Shown here: positions 1 to 6,790 of the stretch, piece by piece
Numbering within the stretch: the first letter of the stretch is position 1
How the letters are laid out: the number at the start of each line of letters is the position of its first letter
DNA from: an uncultured Christensenella sp.
Lineage (GTDB): Bacteria; Bacillota; Clostridia; Christensenellales; UBA3700
Direction of reading: 5' to 3'
Length of the DNA: 15,641 bases
NCBI GenBank assembly: GCA_910578245.1
Contig: CAJTPC010000013.1
Location: forward strand, 1-15,641
Position numbers and translations under genes: made by a program
The notes under the pieces: model-generated
Told to the model about the DNA's origin: nothing
What the model saw: the letters and a program-made list of their open reading frames with translations, nothing else
Databases searched by the model: none

Positions 1-121
1 CACATTTTGGGGCGTTTAATGTAAAATCGGCTATTATTCAATAAAAAATGACAAAATACTCTTTACGCCTTATTGTACCATTTAGGGTGGGTATAGGTTG
101 GGAAATCAAGGAGTATTTATT

Positions 122-295
122 ATGAATAATATACCGAACGGCTTAACAGTCATTTATTTCAATGATAAAGACAAGAATATATATGCCGAATTACCGCCCG
201 ACAAAGAGCAAGCAAAAAAGCTGTCAAGGCTCGTTTACCGTGAGGCAATGACAACCATTAGTACCGAAAAGACAACCGACAAGCCGCAAGATTAA
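122..295 (+). CDS. Small hypothetical protein (57 aa)
   Basis: I do not recognise this gene. The start is placed at the ATG at 122 because an AAGGAG ribosome binding site (108-113) sits 8 nt upstream; a TTG at 98 in the same frame lies before that site and has none of its own. The product is small, charged and soluble, with no membrane segment. It begins with a short beta-like stretch (LTVIYFND), has a Lys/Arg/Glu-rich helix-like middle (residues about 22-40) and a hydrophilic Thr/Lys/Asp-rich tail. A GC-rich hairpin overlaps the stop codon. The neighbourhood downstream consists of gene remnants, so this may be a leftover cargo or accessory ORF of a mobile element, but nothing in the sequence proves it. 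The good SD and intact frame make it likely to be translated. Confidence 0.55.
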   Translation: MNNIPNGLTVIYFNDKDKNIYAELPPDKEQAKKLSRLVYREAMTTISTEKTTDKPQD

Positions 296-303
296 CTTGC
301 GGC
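283..303 (+). terminator. Hairpin overlapping stop codon of the 57-aa ORF
   Basis: GCCGCAAG-ATTAA-CTTGCGGC forms a perfect 8-bp GC-rich stem with a 5-nt loop; the loop contains most of the TAA stop. Only a weak T-rich stretch (tattta) follows, so it may be an imperfect intrinsic terminator or an mRNA 3'-end stabiliser. Confidence 0.4.
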
Positions 304-430
304 TATTTACTTGCCGTAAAGCGGGTAATCTGATAGCGGCAATTCCACTTGGCAGAATAATTCCGTATTGTTCACCTTGAATATTGTTATGTTCTTATTT
401 GCAATAATCCGCTTCACCAGTTAAGATTTC
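304..430. other. Non-coding or degraded spacer
   Basis: No ORF with a start and ribosome binding site is visible on either strand. Several frames stay open for 30-45 codons, notably on the minus strand, which could mean decayed coding DNA, but none matches a family I recognise. A TTGCCG/CGGCAA inverted repeat (about 309-338) is present. With the remnants that follow, the stretch reads as a decayed accessory segment. Confidence 0.35.
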
Positions 431-480
431 AGACTGCATTATTCTAGAATGTGGCAATTTAAGAATGATGCAGTCTTCTT
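431..480 (+). terminator. Long hairpin followed by T-rich run
   Basis: AGACTGCATTATTCT (431-445) pairs with AGAATGATGCAGTCT (462-476) over 15 bp with a single G-U wobble and a 16-nt loop. The 3' side runs into tcttttatt, so it can act as an intrinsic terminator on the plus strand. A nested palindrome ATTCTAGAAT (441-450) offers an alternative fold. No intact gene ends just upstream, so it may have terminated a gene now lost, or be part of an element end. Confidence 0.5.
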
Positions 481-520
481 TTATTACTTCAATCTTGAAA
501 AATTGTGTCAAGATTTGTGT

Positions 521-613
521 CAATCTATATCAGTTCAAGTACATCATTCGTTTGTAGACGGTATACACGTAGGTAAATTTGCTGATGTACTGCAAAAATA
601 TTTGAATTCTTAA
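521..613 (+). pseudogene. C-terminal remnant of a chloramphenicol acetyltransferase (type A CAT)
   Basis: In the frame ending at the TAA at 611-613 the translation includes ISVQVHHSFVDGIHVG followed by KFADVLQKYLNS. This closely resembles the last ~30 residues of type-A chloramphenicol acetyltransferases, where the HHxxxDG motif carries the catalytic histidine that deprotonates the antibiotic's 3-hydroxyl before acetyl transfer from acetyl-CoA. Only about 28 codons remain. The frame stays open upstream to about 476, but that part (FFYYFNLEKL...) does not resemble CAT, and there is no start codon or ribosome binding site. The N-terminal ~85% of the enzyme is absent, so this is a non-functional deletion remnant. 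A 9-nt direct repeat (TTGTGTCAA at 503 and 515) lies at the apparent breakpoint. I am confident of the family, less so of the exact 5' boundary. Confidence 0.75.
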
Positions 614-669
614 TTACGGATTTCTCATGACATCAAAGCCACAATGCGTGAAAAAGGAGAATGTTGGAT

Positions 670-1067
670 ATGCAAAGAGAAGAACTAGAGAGATTAGTTG
701 GTATTGATAAAGTTAATATCTTTTATGATATTGTTGATACAATAACATCGTTATACGATATGGACCAAATTTGGAGTGACGGCGGTAAAAAATGGACTTA
801 TGAATATAAGTTTAGAAAGAGTGGAAAAACGTTGTGCGCATTTTATTTTAGAGAGAATATGTTAGGCTTTATGATTATCTTTGGTAAAGATGAGAGAAGT
901 AAAGTTGAAGAAATAAGAAATGAACTTTCGTCTGATGTACTAGAAATTTATGATAATGCCCAAACGTTTCACGATGGAAAATGGTTATGTTTAATATAAC
1001 TAATTATCTAATAGTAGAAGATTTAATGAAATTGCTTTTTATAAAAAGAAAACCGAATAGAAAGTAA
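670..1067 (+). pseudogene. DUF3788 family protein, frameshifted near the C-terminus
   Basis: The first 106 residues match the DUF3788 family pattern: a helical N-terminus, the segment WSDGGKKWTYEYKFRKSGKT, and the hallmark YDNAQTFHDGKWL. DUF3788 proteins are small cytoplasmic proteins of unknown function, about 130-140 residues long. In frame 1 the protein stops at 999, three codons after the conserved KWL. From base 987 the -1 frame continues with MFNITNYLIVEDLMKLLFIK and then RKPNRK, the expected family C-terminus, up to the TAA at 1065. One missing base near 985-988 therefore explains the break; no slippery heptamer suggests programmed frameshifting. The ATG at 670 is preferred because AAGGAG (654-659) is 10 nt upstream, whereas the ATG at 661 is only 1 nt from it. 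It follows the CAT remnant by 56 nt. Confidence 0.75.
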
Positions 1068-1080
1068 CATAGCAATTTAT

Positions 1081-1122
1081 AGTGATATTCTTAAATCATA
1101 TAAATGCTCTAAGAATATCACT
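1081..1122. terminator. Inverted repeat between convergent genes
   Basis: AGTGATATTCTTA (1081-1093) and TAAGAATATCACT (1110-1122) form a perfect 13-bp stem with a 16-nt loop. It lies between the 3' end of the DUF3788 remnant (+) and the 3' end of the LRR gene (-), the expected place for a shared terminator. The U-tracts on both sides are poor, so strength is uncertain. Confidence 0.5.
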
Positions 1123-1152
1123 TTATAATATGACCAAATAAATTTTGATAGA

Positions 1153-2319
1153 TTAATTAAAATAATCAAATTCGACTTCGCAACTGCCGTTCCACGTTTT
1201 ATCCCATCCGCTTGGCGGAGTGGAGAGCTCACAATATATCTTTAGATTTGGGCAATTTACAAAAGCCAAAGCGCCGATACGAGTTACGCCTACCGGTATA
1301 ACTATCCTCGTCAAATTAACGCAAGAAGAAAAAGCGCCTTGACCGATATCGGTAATTCCACTGGGGAGCTCTACGTTCTTTAGACTGCTGCAACCGGAGA
1401 AAGCAGACATGCCGATTTCCATTACGCCGTTAGGAATCTCAATGCTTTCTAAGCTGCTACAGTTTTTGAAAACGCCATCGCATATAATATTCACTTCGGA
1501 CTTAATAACTATGCTTTGTAAATCGACACAATTTGCAAAGGCATAAAAACCTATATAGTCCACGCCTGAAGGAATTTCTATACTTGTCAAGCCTTTGCAA
1601 CCCTCGAATGCAGAGGAGCCTATACTCTTCACATAATCGGGTACAACGCTGTTTTTGCAACCTAAAACCAATCTATCGGTTTGTTTTTCTATTAAACAAT
1701 TATTTTGGCTCTTATAAACGGCATTGTTAGGTTCTACAGTAATGCTTGCCAGATCTACGCAATTATAAAACGCATAATAATCAATTCTTGTTATATCGGC
1801 AGGTATAATCAAGTCGGTAACTAATTTATTGTTGAGATATAATTTATGCGCGTATTCCAACGGGTTGGAGTAACTGCCATTGAAATTTATATTGCACCAA
1901 CTTGACATATCCGTAATATATACGCCTTGCAAAGCGGTGCAGTTGTAAAAAGCGTACGTACCGATACTCATTATATTTGGGGATAATGAAACGCTAACTA
2001 TGCGGCTACAATTCCTAAAAGCGTAACTGTCGATTTGAGTTACGGGTTTTCCTTGATATGTAGACGGAATGACGATTTGAGTAATATTGTTATCTTTTGC
2101 CAATCCTTTAACGGTGTAAGAAGCTTTATCGGCATTTAATTCGTATACAAATCCGTCTGGATTAGAATTTCCGCTACTTAACTCGTTGTCTTGCTCACCG
2201 CTCGGCAAGCCCGCGTTCCCGCTTGGCGGAGCTTCTTCATTACGGTTATCGCAACTTGCCAACAAAAGAGCGCATATAATAATCAACACGGTCATAAATA
2301 TGAAAATTTTTTTATTCAC
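1153..2319 (-). CDS. BspA-like leucine-rich-repeat lipoprotein
   Basis: A secreted, lipid-anchored surface protein of 388 aa. Residues 1-23 form a lipoprotein signal: NKK, a hydrophobic core, then the lipobox LASC with Cys23 as the acylated residue. Residues 24-55 are a Ser/Gly/Asn/Pro-rich linker. From about residue 60 to 360 there are roughly nine LRR_5 (BspA/Treponema pallidum type) repeats with the pattern LxxIxIPxxVxxIGxxAFxxC, most about 23 residues long, interrupted by two longer insertions (about 125-215). The end (PPSGWDKTWNGSCEVEF) is the usual closing segment of such proteins. Translation starts at a GTG with GGAGG 7 nt upstream. Members of this family commonly mediate adhesion or ligand binding in gut and oral bacteria; the ligand here is unknown. 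It has its own promoter and appears monocistronic. Confidence 0.88.
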   Translation of the reverse strand: MNKKIFIFMTVLIIICALLLASCDNRNEEAPPSGNAGLPSGEQDNELSSGNSNPDGFVYELNADKASYTVKGLAKDNNITQIVIPSTYQGKPVTQIDSYAFRNCSRIVSVSLSPNIMSIGTYAFYNCTALQGVYITDMSSWCNINFNGSYSNPLEYAHKLYLNNKLVTDLIIPADITRIDYYAFYNCVDLASITVEPNNAVYKSQNNCLIEKQTDRLVLGCKNSVVPDYVKSIGSSAFEGCKGLTSIEIPSGVDYIGFYAFANCVDLQSIVIKSEVNIICDGVFKNCSSLESIEIPNGVMEIGMSAFSGCSSLKNVELPSGITDIGQGAFSSCVNLTRIVIPVGVTRIGALAFVNCPNLKIYCELSTPPSGWDKTWNGSCEVEFDYFN

Positions 2320-2352
2320 AGTTTGTCCTCCGATAACTACTATTTTGATTTT

Positions 2353-2381
2353 ATTATATTCTCTGTAGAATGAATTCGCAA
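2353..2381 (-). promoter_or_regulatory. Sigma-A promoter of the LRR lipoprotein gene
   Basis: On the minus strand TTGCGA (2376-2381) and a perfect TATAAT (2353-2358) are 17 nt apart, about 33 nt upstream of the GTG start. Confidence 0.65.
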
Positions 2382-2448
2382 GTATTTTTTGTAAGAAAGT
2401 ATAGATAGTGACTCATATCTGCCGTATTTACTGTGAAAAGCATTTTAG

Positions 2449-2481
2449 TTACTTGCAAAAGCGAGTAAGTTTTTGTATAAT
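2449..2481 (+). promoter_or_regulatory. Promoter of the membrane protein/ppx unit, with overlapping inverted repeat
   Basis: TTGCAA (2453-2458) and TATAAT (2476-2481) are 17 nt apart, predicting a transcript start near 2488. An inverted repeat TTACTTGC-AAAA-GCGAGTAA (2449-2468, one G-U) covers the -35 box and could be an operator; that role is inference. Confidence 0.6.
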
Positions 2482-2507
2482 ATACTTTGAAAGCGAGAAT
2501 TGCTTTT

Positions 2508-3278
2508 ATGACTGTAAAGGATAGAATGAAACGTTCGAAAATTTCAAAAATAACTACTTATCATTATGTAAAATTCGTAGGGCGCTTGCTTTTATGTTTA
2601 GCTGTCATTTGTTATTATATTGTAAAGAAAGTAGATAACACTCAAATTGATCCTTTACTTGACGGAATAAAATCAAACAAGTATTTGGGCGCAACGCTGT
2701 TGGGCATTTGGGTGATTTTCGTTATTGAAACGCTATTGCGGTTTTTCCCTTCGGAATTAGAAAGCATAGGTTGTCAAAAACAGTTTAAGCGCAACTACGT
2801 AGCTAAAGAGCCGACGGAAAAGCCGATTAAACAATCGGGGTGGAGAACATTCGCCGTAACGGTTGCGTGGATAGCGCTCAATGCGGTATTCGTTACGCTG
2901 TACTTTACTAAGGTAATCGACGGCGGAGTATTGATAATACTCAGTTTGCTCTATTCGGTGGGAGATATGGTATGTATACTTTTCTTCTGTCCATTTCAAG
3001 TATTTTTTATGCAAAATCGCTGTTGCGTTTCTTGTCGTATATACAACTGGGACTATCCAATGATGTTTACGCCGATTGTGTTTATAAAAAATGCGTTTTG
3101 CATTTCAATATTTGTTTTAGCTTTGGCGCTAGTAGTGGTATGGGAGATTTTATATCGCAAGTATCCGGAAAGATTTTGCAGGAATACCAACAAATCGCTC
3201 TCGTGCGCCAACTGTAAAGAAAAGTTGTGCAAACATAAAACTCATTTGCAAAGTTTTATAAAAAAATTCAGACCGTAG
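2508..3278 (+). CDS. Cysteine-rich multi-pass membrane protein of unknown function
   Basis: I cannot assign a family. The 256-aa product has about five hydrophobic segments (residues about 22-40, 58-80, 114-133, 138-168 and 186-214) and short polar loops. Two cysteine clusters stand out: CCVSC at 172-176, leading into RIYNWDYPMMFTP, and a C-terminal tail with C224, C233-x2-C236, C241 and H243. These could bind a metal or form disulfides, but that is inference. A TTG at 2487 in the same frame coincides with the predicted transcript start and is rejected. The ATG at 2508 is used, although its SD is weak; an ATG at 2526 with AAAGGA just upstream is a real alternative that would remove six residues. 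The stop is 11 nt before the ppx-like gene, so the two are almost certainly co-transcribed. Confidence 0.72.
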   Translation: MTVKDRMKRSKISKITTYHYVKFVGRLLLCLAVICYYIVKKVDNTQIDPLLDGIKSNKYLGATLLGIWVIFVIETLLRFFPSELESIGCQKQFKRNYVAKEPTEKPIKQSGWRTFAVTVAWIALNAVFVTLYFTKVIDGGVLIILSLLYSVGDMVCILFFCPFQVFFMQNRCCVSCRIYNWDYPMMFTPIVFIKNAFCISIFVLALALVVVWEILYRKYPERFCRNTNKSLSCANCKEKLCKHKTHLQSFIKKFRP

Positions 3279-3289
3279 AAGAGATAAAT

Positions 3290-4165
3290 ATGAAGTATGC
3301 AGTAATTGACGTAGGTTCTAACTCCGTAAGACTTATGGTAAGCGAAGAGTTGAAGACGAAATACAAGAAGATAAATACAACTCGCCTTGCAATGGGACTT
3401 GCTTTGACGGGACAACTTGACGGCGATAGAATGCTTGCGACGGCAAATGCAATTGAGGAATACGTCGAGCAAGCAAAATCCGAGCAATGCGACAAGATTT
3501 TCGTATTCGCTACCGAGGCGGTTAGAAGCGCAGACAACAAAGACGAGTTTATCAAGTTATTGAGCGATAAAGGAATTGATATCGACGTGGTGGCAAGTCA
3601 AGACGAGGCCAAATTGGGCTTCACAGGCGCGTATACTGACGGAGTGTGCTGCGTTTTGGATATTGGCGGAGCAAGCACGGAACTTGCAGTGGGAGATGAC
3701 AAAGGCTTGATTTACGCTAAGAGTTTGCCAATAGGTTTGGTACGTATATACGATAGGTGCAAAGAGAATCTGGAAGCTATCGACGAGTATATTGCAAGTT
3801 TGATACACAAGTACGGCGAGTTGCCGAAGTTTGATAATTTGCTTGCTATTGGCGGTACGGCTTCGACATTTGTCGCAATCAAAGAAAAAATGAATATTTA
3901 TAATCCGCAAATGGTAGACGGATATATGTTGACAAAAGTTGTAGTTGATGAGTTGACTGAGCAAATACACGCTATGAAAATTCAAGACAGATTGCTTTTG
4001 ACTGGATTAGAACCAAAACGAGCTGACGTAATTGTGGGCGGAGGAAGACTATTGTCAGCGATTATGGGTATGCTTGGGAGGGATTATCTCATAGTTAGGG
4101 AAAGCGATAATCAAGAGGGATATCTAAAATGTAAAATGGGAATATCAATATTAGGTAAGAAGTAA
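3290..4165 (+). CDS. Ppx/GppA-family exopolyphosphatase or (p)ppGpp phosphatase, short form
   Basis: A cytoplasmic 291-aa member of the ASKHA-fold Ppx/GppA family, which hydrolyses inorganic polyphosphate or the 5'-phosphate of pppGpp. Visible motifs in order: phosphate-1 loop DVGSNSVRL (7-15), ATEAVRSA (74-81), SQDEAKLGF (103-111) with the presumed catalytic glutamate Glu106, phosphate-2 loop LDIGGASTEL (123-132), and the adenosine-type motif AIGGTAST (about 186). It is the short two-domain form of about 300 residues, lacking the C-terminal HD-like domain of E. coli Ppx. Sequence does not decide between polyphosphate and pppGpp as substrate. It follows the cysteine-rich membrane protein by 11 nt and has a modest SD (gaagag). 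The stop codon is inside the first unit of a heptamer repeat array. Confidence 0.9.
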   Translation: MKYAVIDVGSNSVRLMVSEELKTKYKKINTTRLAMGLALTGQLDGDRMLATANAIEEYVEQAKSEQCDKIFVFATEAVRSADNKDEFIKLLSDKGIDIDVVASQDEAKLGFTGAYTDGVCCVLDIGGASTELAVGDDKGLIYAKSLPIGLVRIYDRCKENLEAIDEYIASLIHKYGELPKFDNLLAIGGTASTFVAIKEKMNIYNPQMVDGYMLTKVVVDELTEQIHAMKIQDRLLLTGLEPKRADVIVGGGRLLSAIMGMLGRDYLIVRESDNQEGYLKCKMGISILGKK

Positions 4166-4223
4166 GAGGGAAAAGGGAATAAGTAAGAAGTAATAGTGAA
4201 GAGGGAAGAAGTAATAGGAGAAA
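4154..4223 (+). repeat. Degenerate heptanucleotide repeat array A (about 10 units)
   Basis: The stretch divides cleanly into 7-nt units: GGTAAGA, AGTAAGA, GGGAAAA, GGGAATA, AGTAAGA, AGTAATA, GTGAAGA, GGGAAGA, AGTAATA, GGAGAAA, a purine-rich consensus close to RGTAAKA. The first two units contain the last codons and stop of the ppx-like gene. A related array in inverted orientation lies at 4516-4550. Confidence 0.8.
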
Positions 4224-4267
4224 ATATTGAGAGGGATAATTAATTTTCACAAATTTTCAAAAAACTC

Positions 4268-4296
4268 TTGACAAAAGTCTTTTTTTCATTTATTAT
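4268..4296 (+). promoter_or_regulatory. Promoter of the tRNA-Met pair
   Basis: A perfect -35 TTGACA (4268-4273), a 17-nt T-rich spacer and -10 TATTAT (4291-4296, 5/6). It is preceded by A/T runs that resemble an UP element. Transcription should begin near 4303, about 24 nt before the mature tRNA. Confidence 0.85.
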
Positions 4297-4326
4297 TGTA
4301 AAGCATTGACTAGACGCTTTTAATAT

Positions 4327-4401
<75 letters not shown>

Positions 4402-4407
4402 TTATTA

Positions 4408-4485
4408 GCCGGTGTAGCTTAGTTGGTCTATAGCGGTCGGTTCATACCCGACAGGTCATTGGTTCAAATCCGATCACCGGTACCA
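4408..4485 (+). tRNA. Elongator tRNA-Met (CAT)
   Basis: Acceptor GCCGGTG pairs with CACCGGT (including a G1-U72 wobble, as I recall for Bacillus elongator tRNA-Met); anticodon stem GTCGG/CCGAC with loop TTCATAC; T-arm ATTGG-TTCAAAT-CCGAT; encoded CCA (4483-4485). A CAT anticodon could also mean lysidine-modified tRNA-Ile2, but the TTCATACCCG segment and acceptor resemble Bacillus elongator tRNA-Met. Confidence 0.88.
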
Positions 4486-4519
4486 AAAAATACGAACTCC
4501 CAAGGGAGTTCGTATTTTT
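4486..4519. terminator. Bidirectional intrinsic terminator (tRNA-Met operon and cadA-type operon)
   Basis: AAAAAATACGAACTCC-CAAG-GGAGTTCGTATTTTT is a strong GC-containing stem with a 4-nt loop, T-run on the plus strand and A-run on the left side that becomes a T-run on the minus strand. It ends the tRNA transcript and can stop the convergent metal-efflux operon. Confidence 0.92.
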
Positions 4520-4550
4520 ACTTATTACTTATCACTTATTACTTCTTCAC
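4516..4550 (-). repeat. Heptanucleotide repeat array B (5 units, inverted relative to array A)
   Basis: Read on the minus strand from 4550: GTGAAGA, AGTAATA, AGTGATA, AGTAATA, AGTAAAA. These are the same unit family as array A, in opposite orientation. The last unit merges with the terminator T-run and the first touches the stop codon of the HTH remnant. Confidence 0.8.
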
Positions 4551-4747
4551 TAAATGTCTTTTATGCCTAAAATATAGTCTGTAGAAACGCTATAGAATTC
4601 AGATAATTTTATCAGCTGTTCAAGTGATAATTGTCTTTGCCCGCTTTCATACTGAGAATAAGTATTTTGTTTAATATTAAGAATGTTGGCAACATATTGT
4701 TGTGTATGCAAAAAACTAATTTGCAATTGCGGTGAGTGTGGATGTAT
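4550..4747 (-). pseudogene. XRE-type helix-turn-helix regulator remnant
   Basis: The open frame translates to 65 residues. From residue 16 on they are a convincing XRE/Cro-CI helix-turn-helix: QQYVANILNIKQNTYSQYES, then GQRQLSLEQLIKLSEFY and SVSTDYILGIKDI, the standard end of small single-domain XRE regulators. The usual N-terminus (a first helix of the type MxxRIRxLRxDxxLT) is missing and replaced by unrelated sequence, with no ATG and no ribosome binding site. The frame begins directly after the tandem TAA TAA that ends the metal ATPase and is in the same frame. It is therefore most likely a 5'-truncated remnant. A TTG-initiated 57-58 aa protein cannot be excluded. Full-length relatives bind DNA as dimers and usually repress nearby genes. 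Confidence 0.72.
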
Positions 4748-4750
4748 TTA

Positions 4751-6673
4751 TTAACATTTGCTCTTCGTTCTATTCACTCTCATAGCGTTGAGAATTGCCA
4801 CTATTGCTACGCCTACGTCGCCGATTACGGCGAGCCACATACCTGTTATGCCTAGCGCGGAGAGAATCATTATTAAAGCTTTGACTGCCAGAGATATTAC
4901 TATATTTTGCATTACGACAGCCATAGTCTTTTTAGCTATGCGTTTGGCTGTAGCAATACCTCTTAAATCGTCTTGCATAAGCACTACGTCGGAGGCTTCG
5001 ATTGCCGCGTCGCTACCCACTCCGCCCATTGCGATACCTATGTCGGAGCGCATTAGAACAGGCGCGTCGTTTATGCCGTCGCCGACAAAGCAGAGTACAT
5101 CGCCTTTCTTTTTATCGGCGAGCATCTTTTCTACGTTTTCCACTTTATTTTGAGGTAGAAGCGATGCCTTGTAGCTTGTCAAGTTAAGTTCTTGCGCTAC
5201 GCTCTTAGCGATTGCTTCGTTGTCGCCGGTAAGCATTACGGTATTGCAATTCATCGCGTTTAACTCAGAGATGACGGACTTTGCTTCCGGCTTTATCTCA
5301 TCGCTTATAATCAGAGAGCCTACAAATTTGTCGCCGTGCGCAACGTATACTACGGTGCCTATACCATCTTGAGGAATATACGGTATATTGTTTTCTATCA
5401 TCAACTTTTCATTACCGCAATATATTACATCGTCGAGTTTTGTCGCGATTATACCTTGACCTGCCACATTAGTATGAGCGTAGTCATCAGTTAGGTCTTT
5501 GCCATAGCAAGCAATGATAGATCTTGCTATTGGGTGAGAAGAGCCTTGTTCTGCAATACTAGCAAGACGTAATACCTCGTCTTTGTTTTCTTCGGGAGAT
5601 ATAGCTGTGACGGCGAAATTACCCATTGTCAACGTGCCGGTCTTATCAAACACAAAAGTATTTGCCTTATTTAGAAGCTCTAAGTAATTTGAGCCTTTGA
5701 CTAGTATGCCGTGTCTTGACGCGCAACCAATACCTGCAAAGAAAGAGAGAGGTATGGATACGACAAGAGCGCAAGGGCAGGATACGACCAAAAAGCTCAA
5801 AGCTCTGTATATCCAACTGAACCAGTCGCGTGTAACTATACCGGGGATAATTGCAAGAAGCAATGCTGTACATACTACGATAGGCGTATAGTATTTGGCA
5901 AACTTGGTAATAAAATTCTCTGCCTTAGATTTTCGCGACGAGGCGTTTTCAACGAGTTCCAAAATCTTTGATACAGTGGAGTCGTAAAATACCTTAGTTA
6001 CTTTTACGTGGATTTGAGACGTCATATTGACGCATCCGCTTACAACTTCGTCCTCAACGCCTGCTTCGCGGGGAAGAGATTCGCCCGTCAAAGCCTTGGT
6101 GTCTAAAGTTGTCGAGCCTTTGATTATTACGCCGTCTAGCGGTACTTTTTCTCCTGCGTTTATCACTATGATATCGCCGACAGCTACTTCTTCTGGGGCG
6201 ACTTGCTCAACGGCTTCGCCACGCACTACGTTGGCGTAGTCGGGGCGTATATCCATAAGAGATGAGATAGATTTGCGAGATTTGCCTGTCGCATATCCTT
6301 GGAAAAATTCTCCCACTTGATAGAATAGTAACACGGCGCAAGCCTCGTCAAATCCCTCTACGTCTTTGCCGGAAATTCCCGTATAGACGCCAAGCGCGAA
6401 AGCTCCTATAGTCGCCACGCCCATAAGGAAGTTTTCATCCAATACTTGACCGTGAGATATATTGCGAATTGCTTTGAAAAGCACATCGTAACCAATTACC
6501 AAATATATTGCAAAGTATAGGAAAAAGGGAAGCAACCAACCGACTGAGCTATTGGTGACGCTTGCGAGATTTACTATCTTGTCAACGATAATTACTGTCA
6601 AAAATGCTATAAGCGCAACAAGTATTCTCGTCAATTCTTTTTTTTGTTTTCGAGTTAAATTCAAATTTTTCAT
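4751..6673 (-). CDS. cadA: Zn2+/Cd2+/Pb2+-exporting P1B-type ATPase (CadA/ZntA type) without N-terminal metal-binding domain
   Basis: A 640-aa inner-membrane pump that hydrolyses ATP to expel soft divalent metals. In order: membrane helices in residues about 15-125; actuator domain with TGES (196-199); the CPC metal site C299-P300-C301; phosphorylation motif DKTGT with Asp343; nucleotide-binding-domain SSHP with His380-Pro381; hinge GDGINDAP (531-538); and the last helices with N590, K598 and D619. The CPC plus K598/D619 set matches the P1B-2 (ZntA, Zn/Cd/Pb) signature rather than copper pumps. The usual N-terminal HMA domain is absent; it is encoded separately upstream at 6874-7092. Its start ATG overlaps the stop of a 24-codon ORF (ATGA), and its own SD (GGTGGG) is weak. 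Control is presumably by the ArsR-type repressor at 7117-7443. Confidence 0.95.
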   Translation of the reverse strand: MKNLNLTRKQKKELTRILVALIAFLTVIIVDKIVNLASVTNSSVGWLLPFFLYFAIYLVIGYDVLFKAIRNISHGQVLDENFLMGVATIGAFALGVYTGISGKDVEGFDEACAVLLFYQVGEFFQGYATGKSRKSISSLMDIRPDYANVVRGEAVEQVAPEEVAVGDIIVINAGEKVPLDGVIIKGSTTLDTKALTGESLPREAGVEDEVVSGCVNMTSQIHVKVTKVFYDSTVSKILELVENASSRKSKAENFITKFAKYYTPIVVCTALLLAIIPGIVTRDWFSWIYRALSFLVVSCPCALVVSIPLSFFAGIGCASRHGILVKGSNYLELLNKANTFVFDKTGTLTMGNFAVTAISPEENKDEVLRLASIAEQGSSHPIARSIIACYGKDLTDDYAHTNVAGQGIIATKLDDVIYCGNEKLMIENNIPYIPQDGIGTVVYVAHGDKFVGSLIISDEIKPEAKSVISELNAMNCNTVMLTGDNEAIAKSVAQELNLTSYKASLLPQNKVENVEKMLADKKKGDVLCFVGDGINDAPVLMRSDIGIAMGGVGSDAAIEASDVVLMQDDLRGIATAKRIAKKTMAVVMQNIVISLAVKALIMILSALGITGMWLAVIGDVGVAIVAILNAMRVNRTKSKC

Positions 6674-6744
6674 TTTCTTTTACCCACCGAATTCCAACAG
6701 TATAAGCCAAAGCGTATTCTGCGGTTATATTCAGCGTAAGGCAT
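6670..6744 (-). CDS. Possible 24-aa small ORF translationally coupled to the metal ATPase
   Basis: On the minus strand ATG (6742-6744) opens 24 codons: MPYAEYNRRIRFGLY, then a Cys-Trp pair and a basic end VGKRK. The TGA stop overlaps the ATPase ATG in an ATGA arrangement typical of translational coupling. A GAGGAG sequence (6746-6751) precedes it but leaves only a 1-nt spacer, which is suboptimal. No homologue is known to me. It could be a coupling leader, a small membrane-interacting basic peptide, or chance. Confidence 0.35.
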   Translation of the reverse strand: MPYAEYNRRIRFGLYCWNSVGKRK

Positions 6745-6790
6745 ACTCCTCGTTATTTATTAATTTAGTTGTACTTTTGAACAAGTATTC

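Noticed and set aside
304..430. Overlapping open frames on the minus strand opposite the spacer after the 57-aa ORF
   Set aside because: No start codon with SD, several frames are open at once, and no recognisable family; kept only as a degraded spacer.
982..990. Programmed -1 frameshift in the DUF3788 gene
   Set aside because: No X XXY YYZ slippery heptamer and no clear downstream stimulatory structure at the shift point; simple base loss is the better explanation.
2487..2507. TTG start extending the cysteine-rich membrane protein by 7 residues
   Set aside because: It coincides with the predicted transcription start and has no upstream ribosome binding site.
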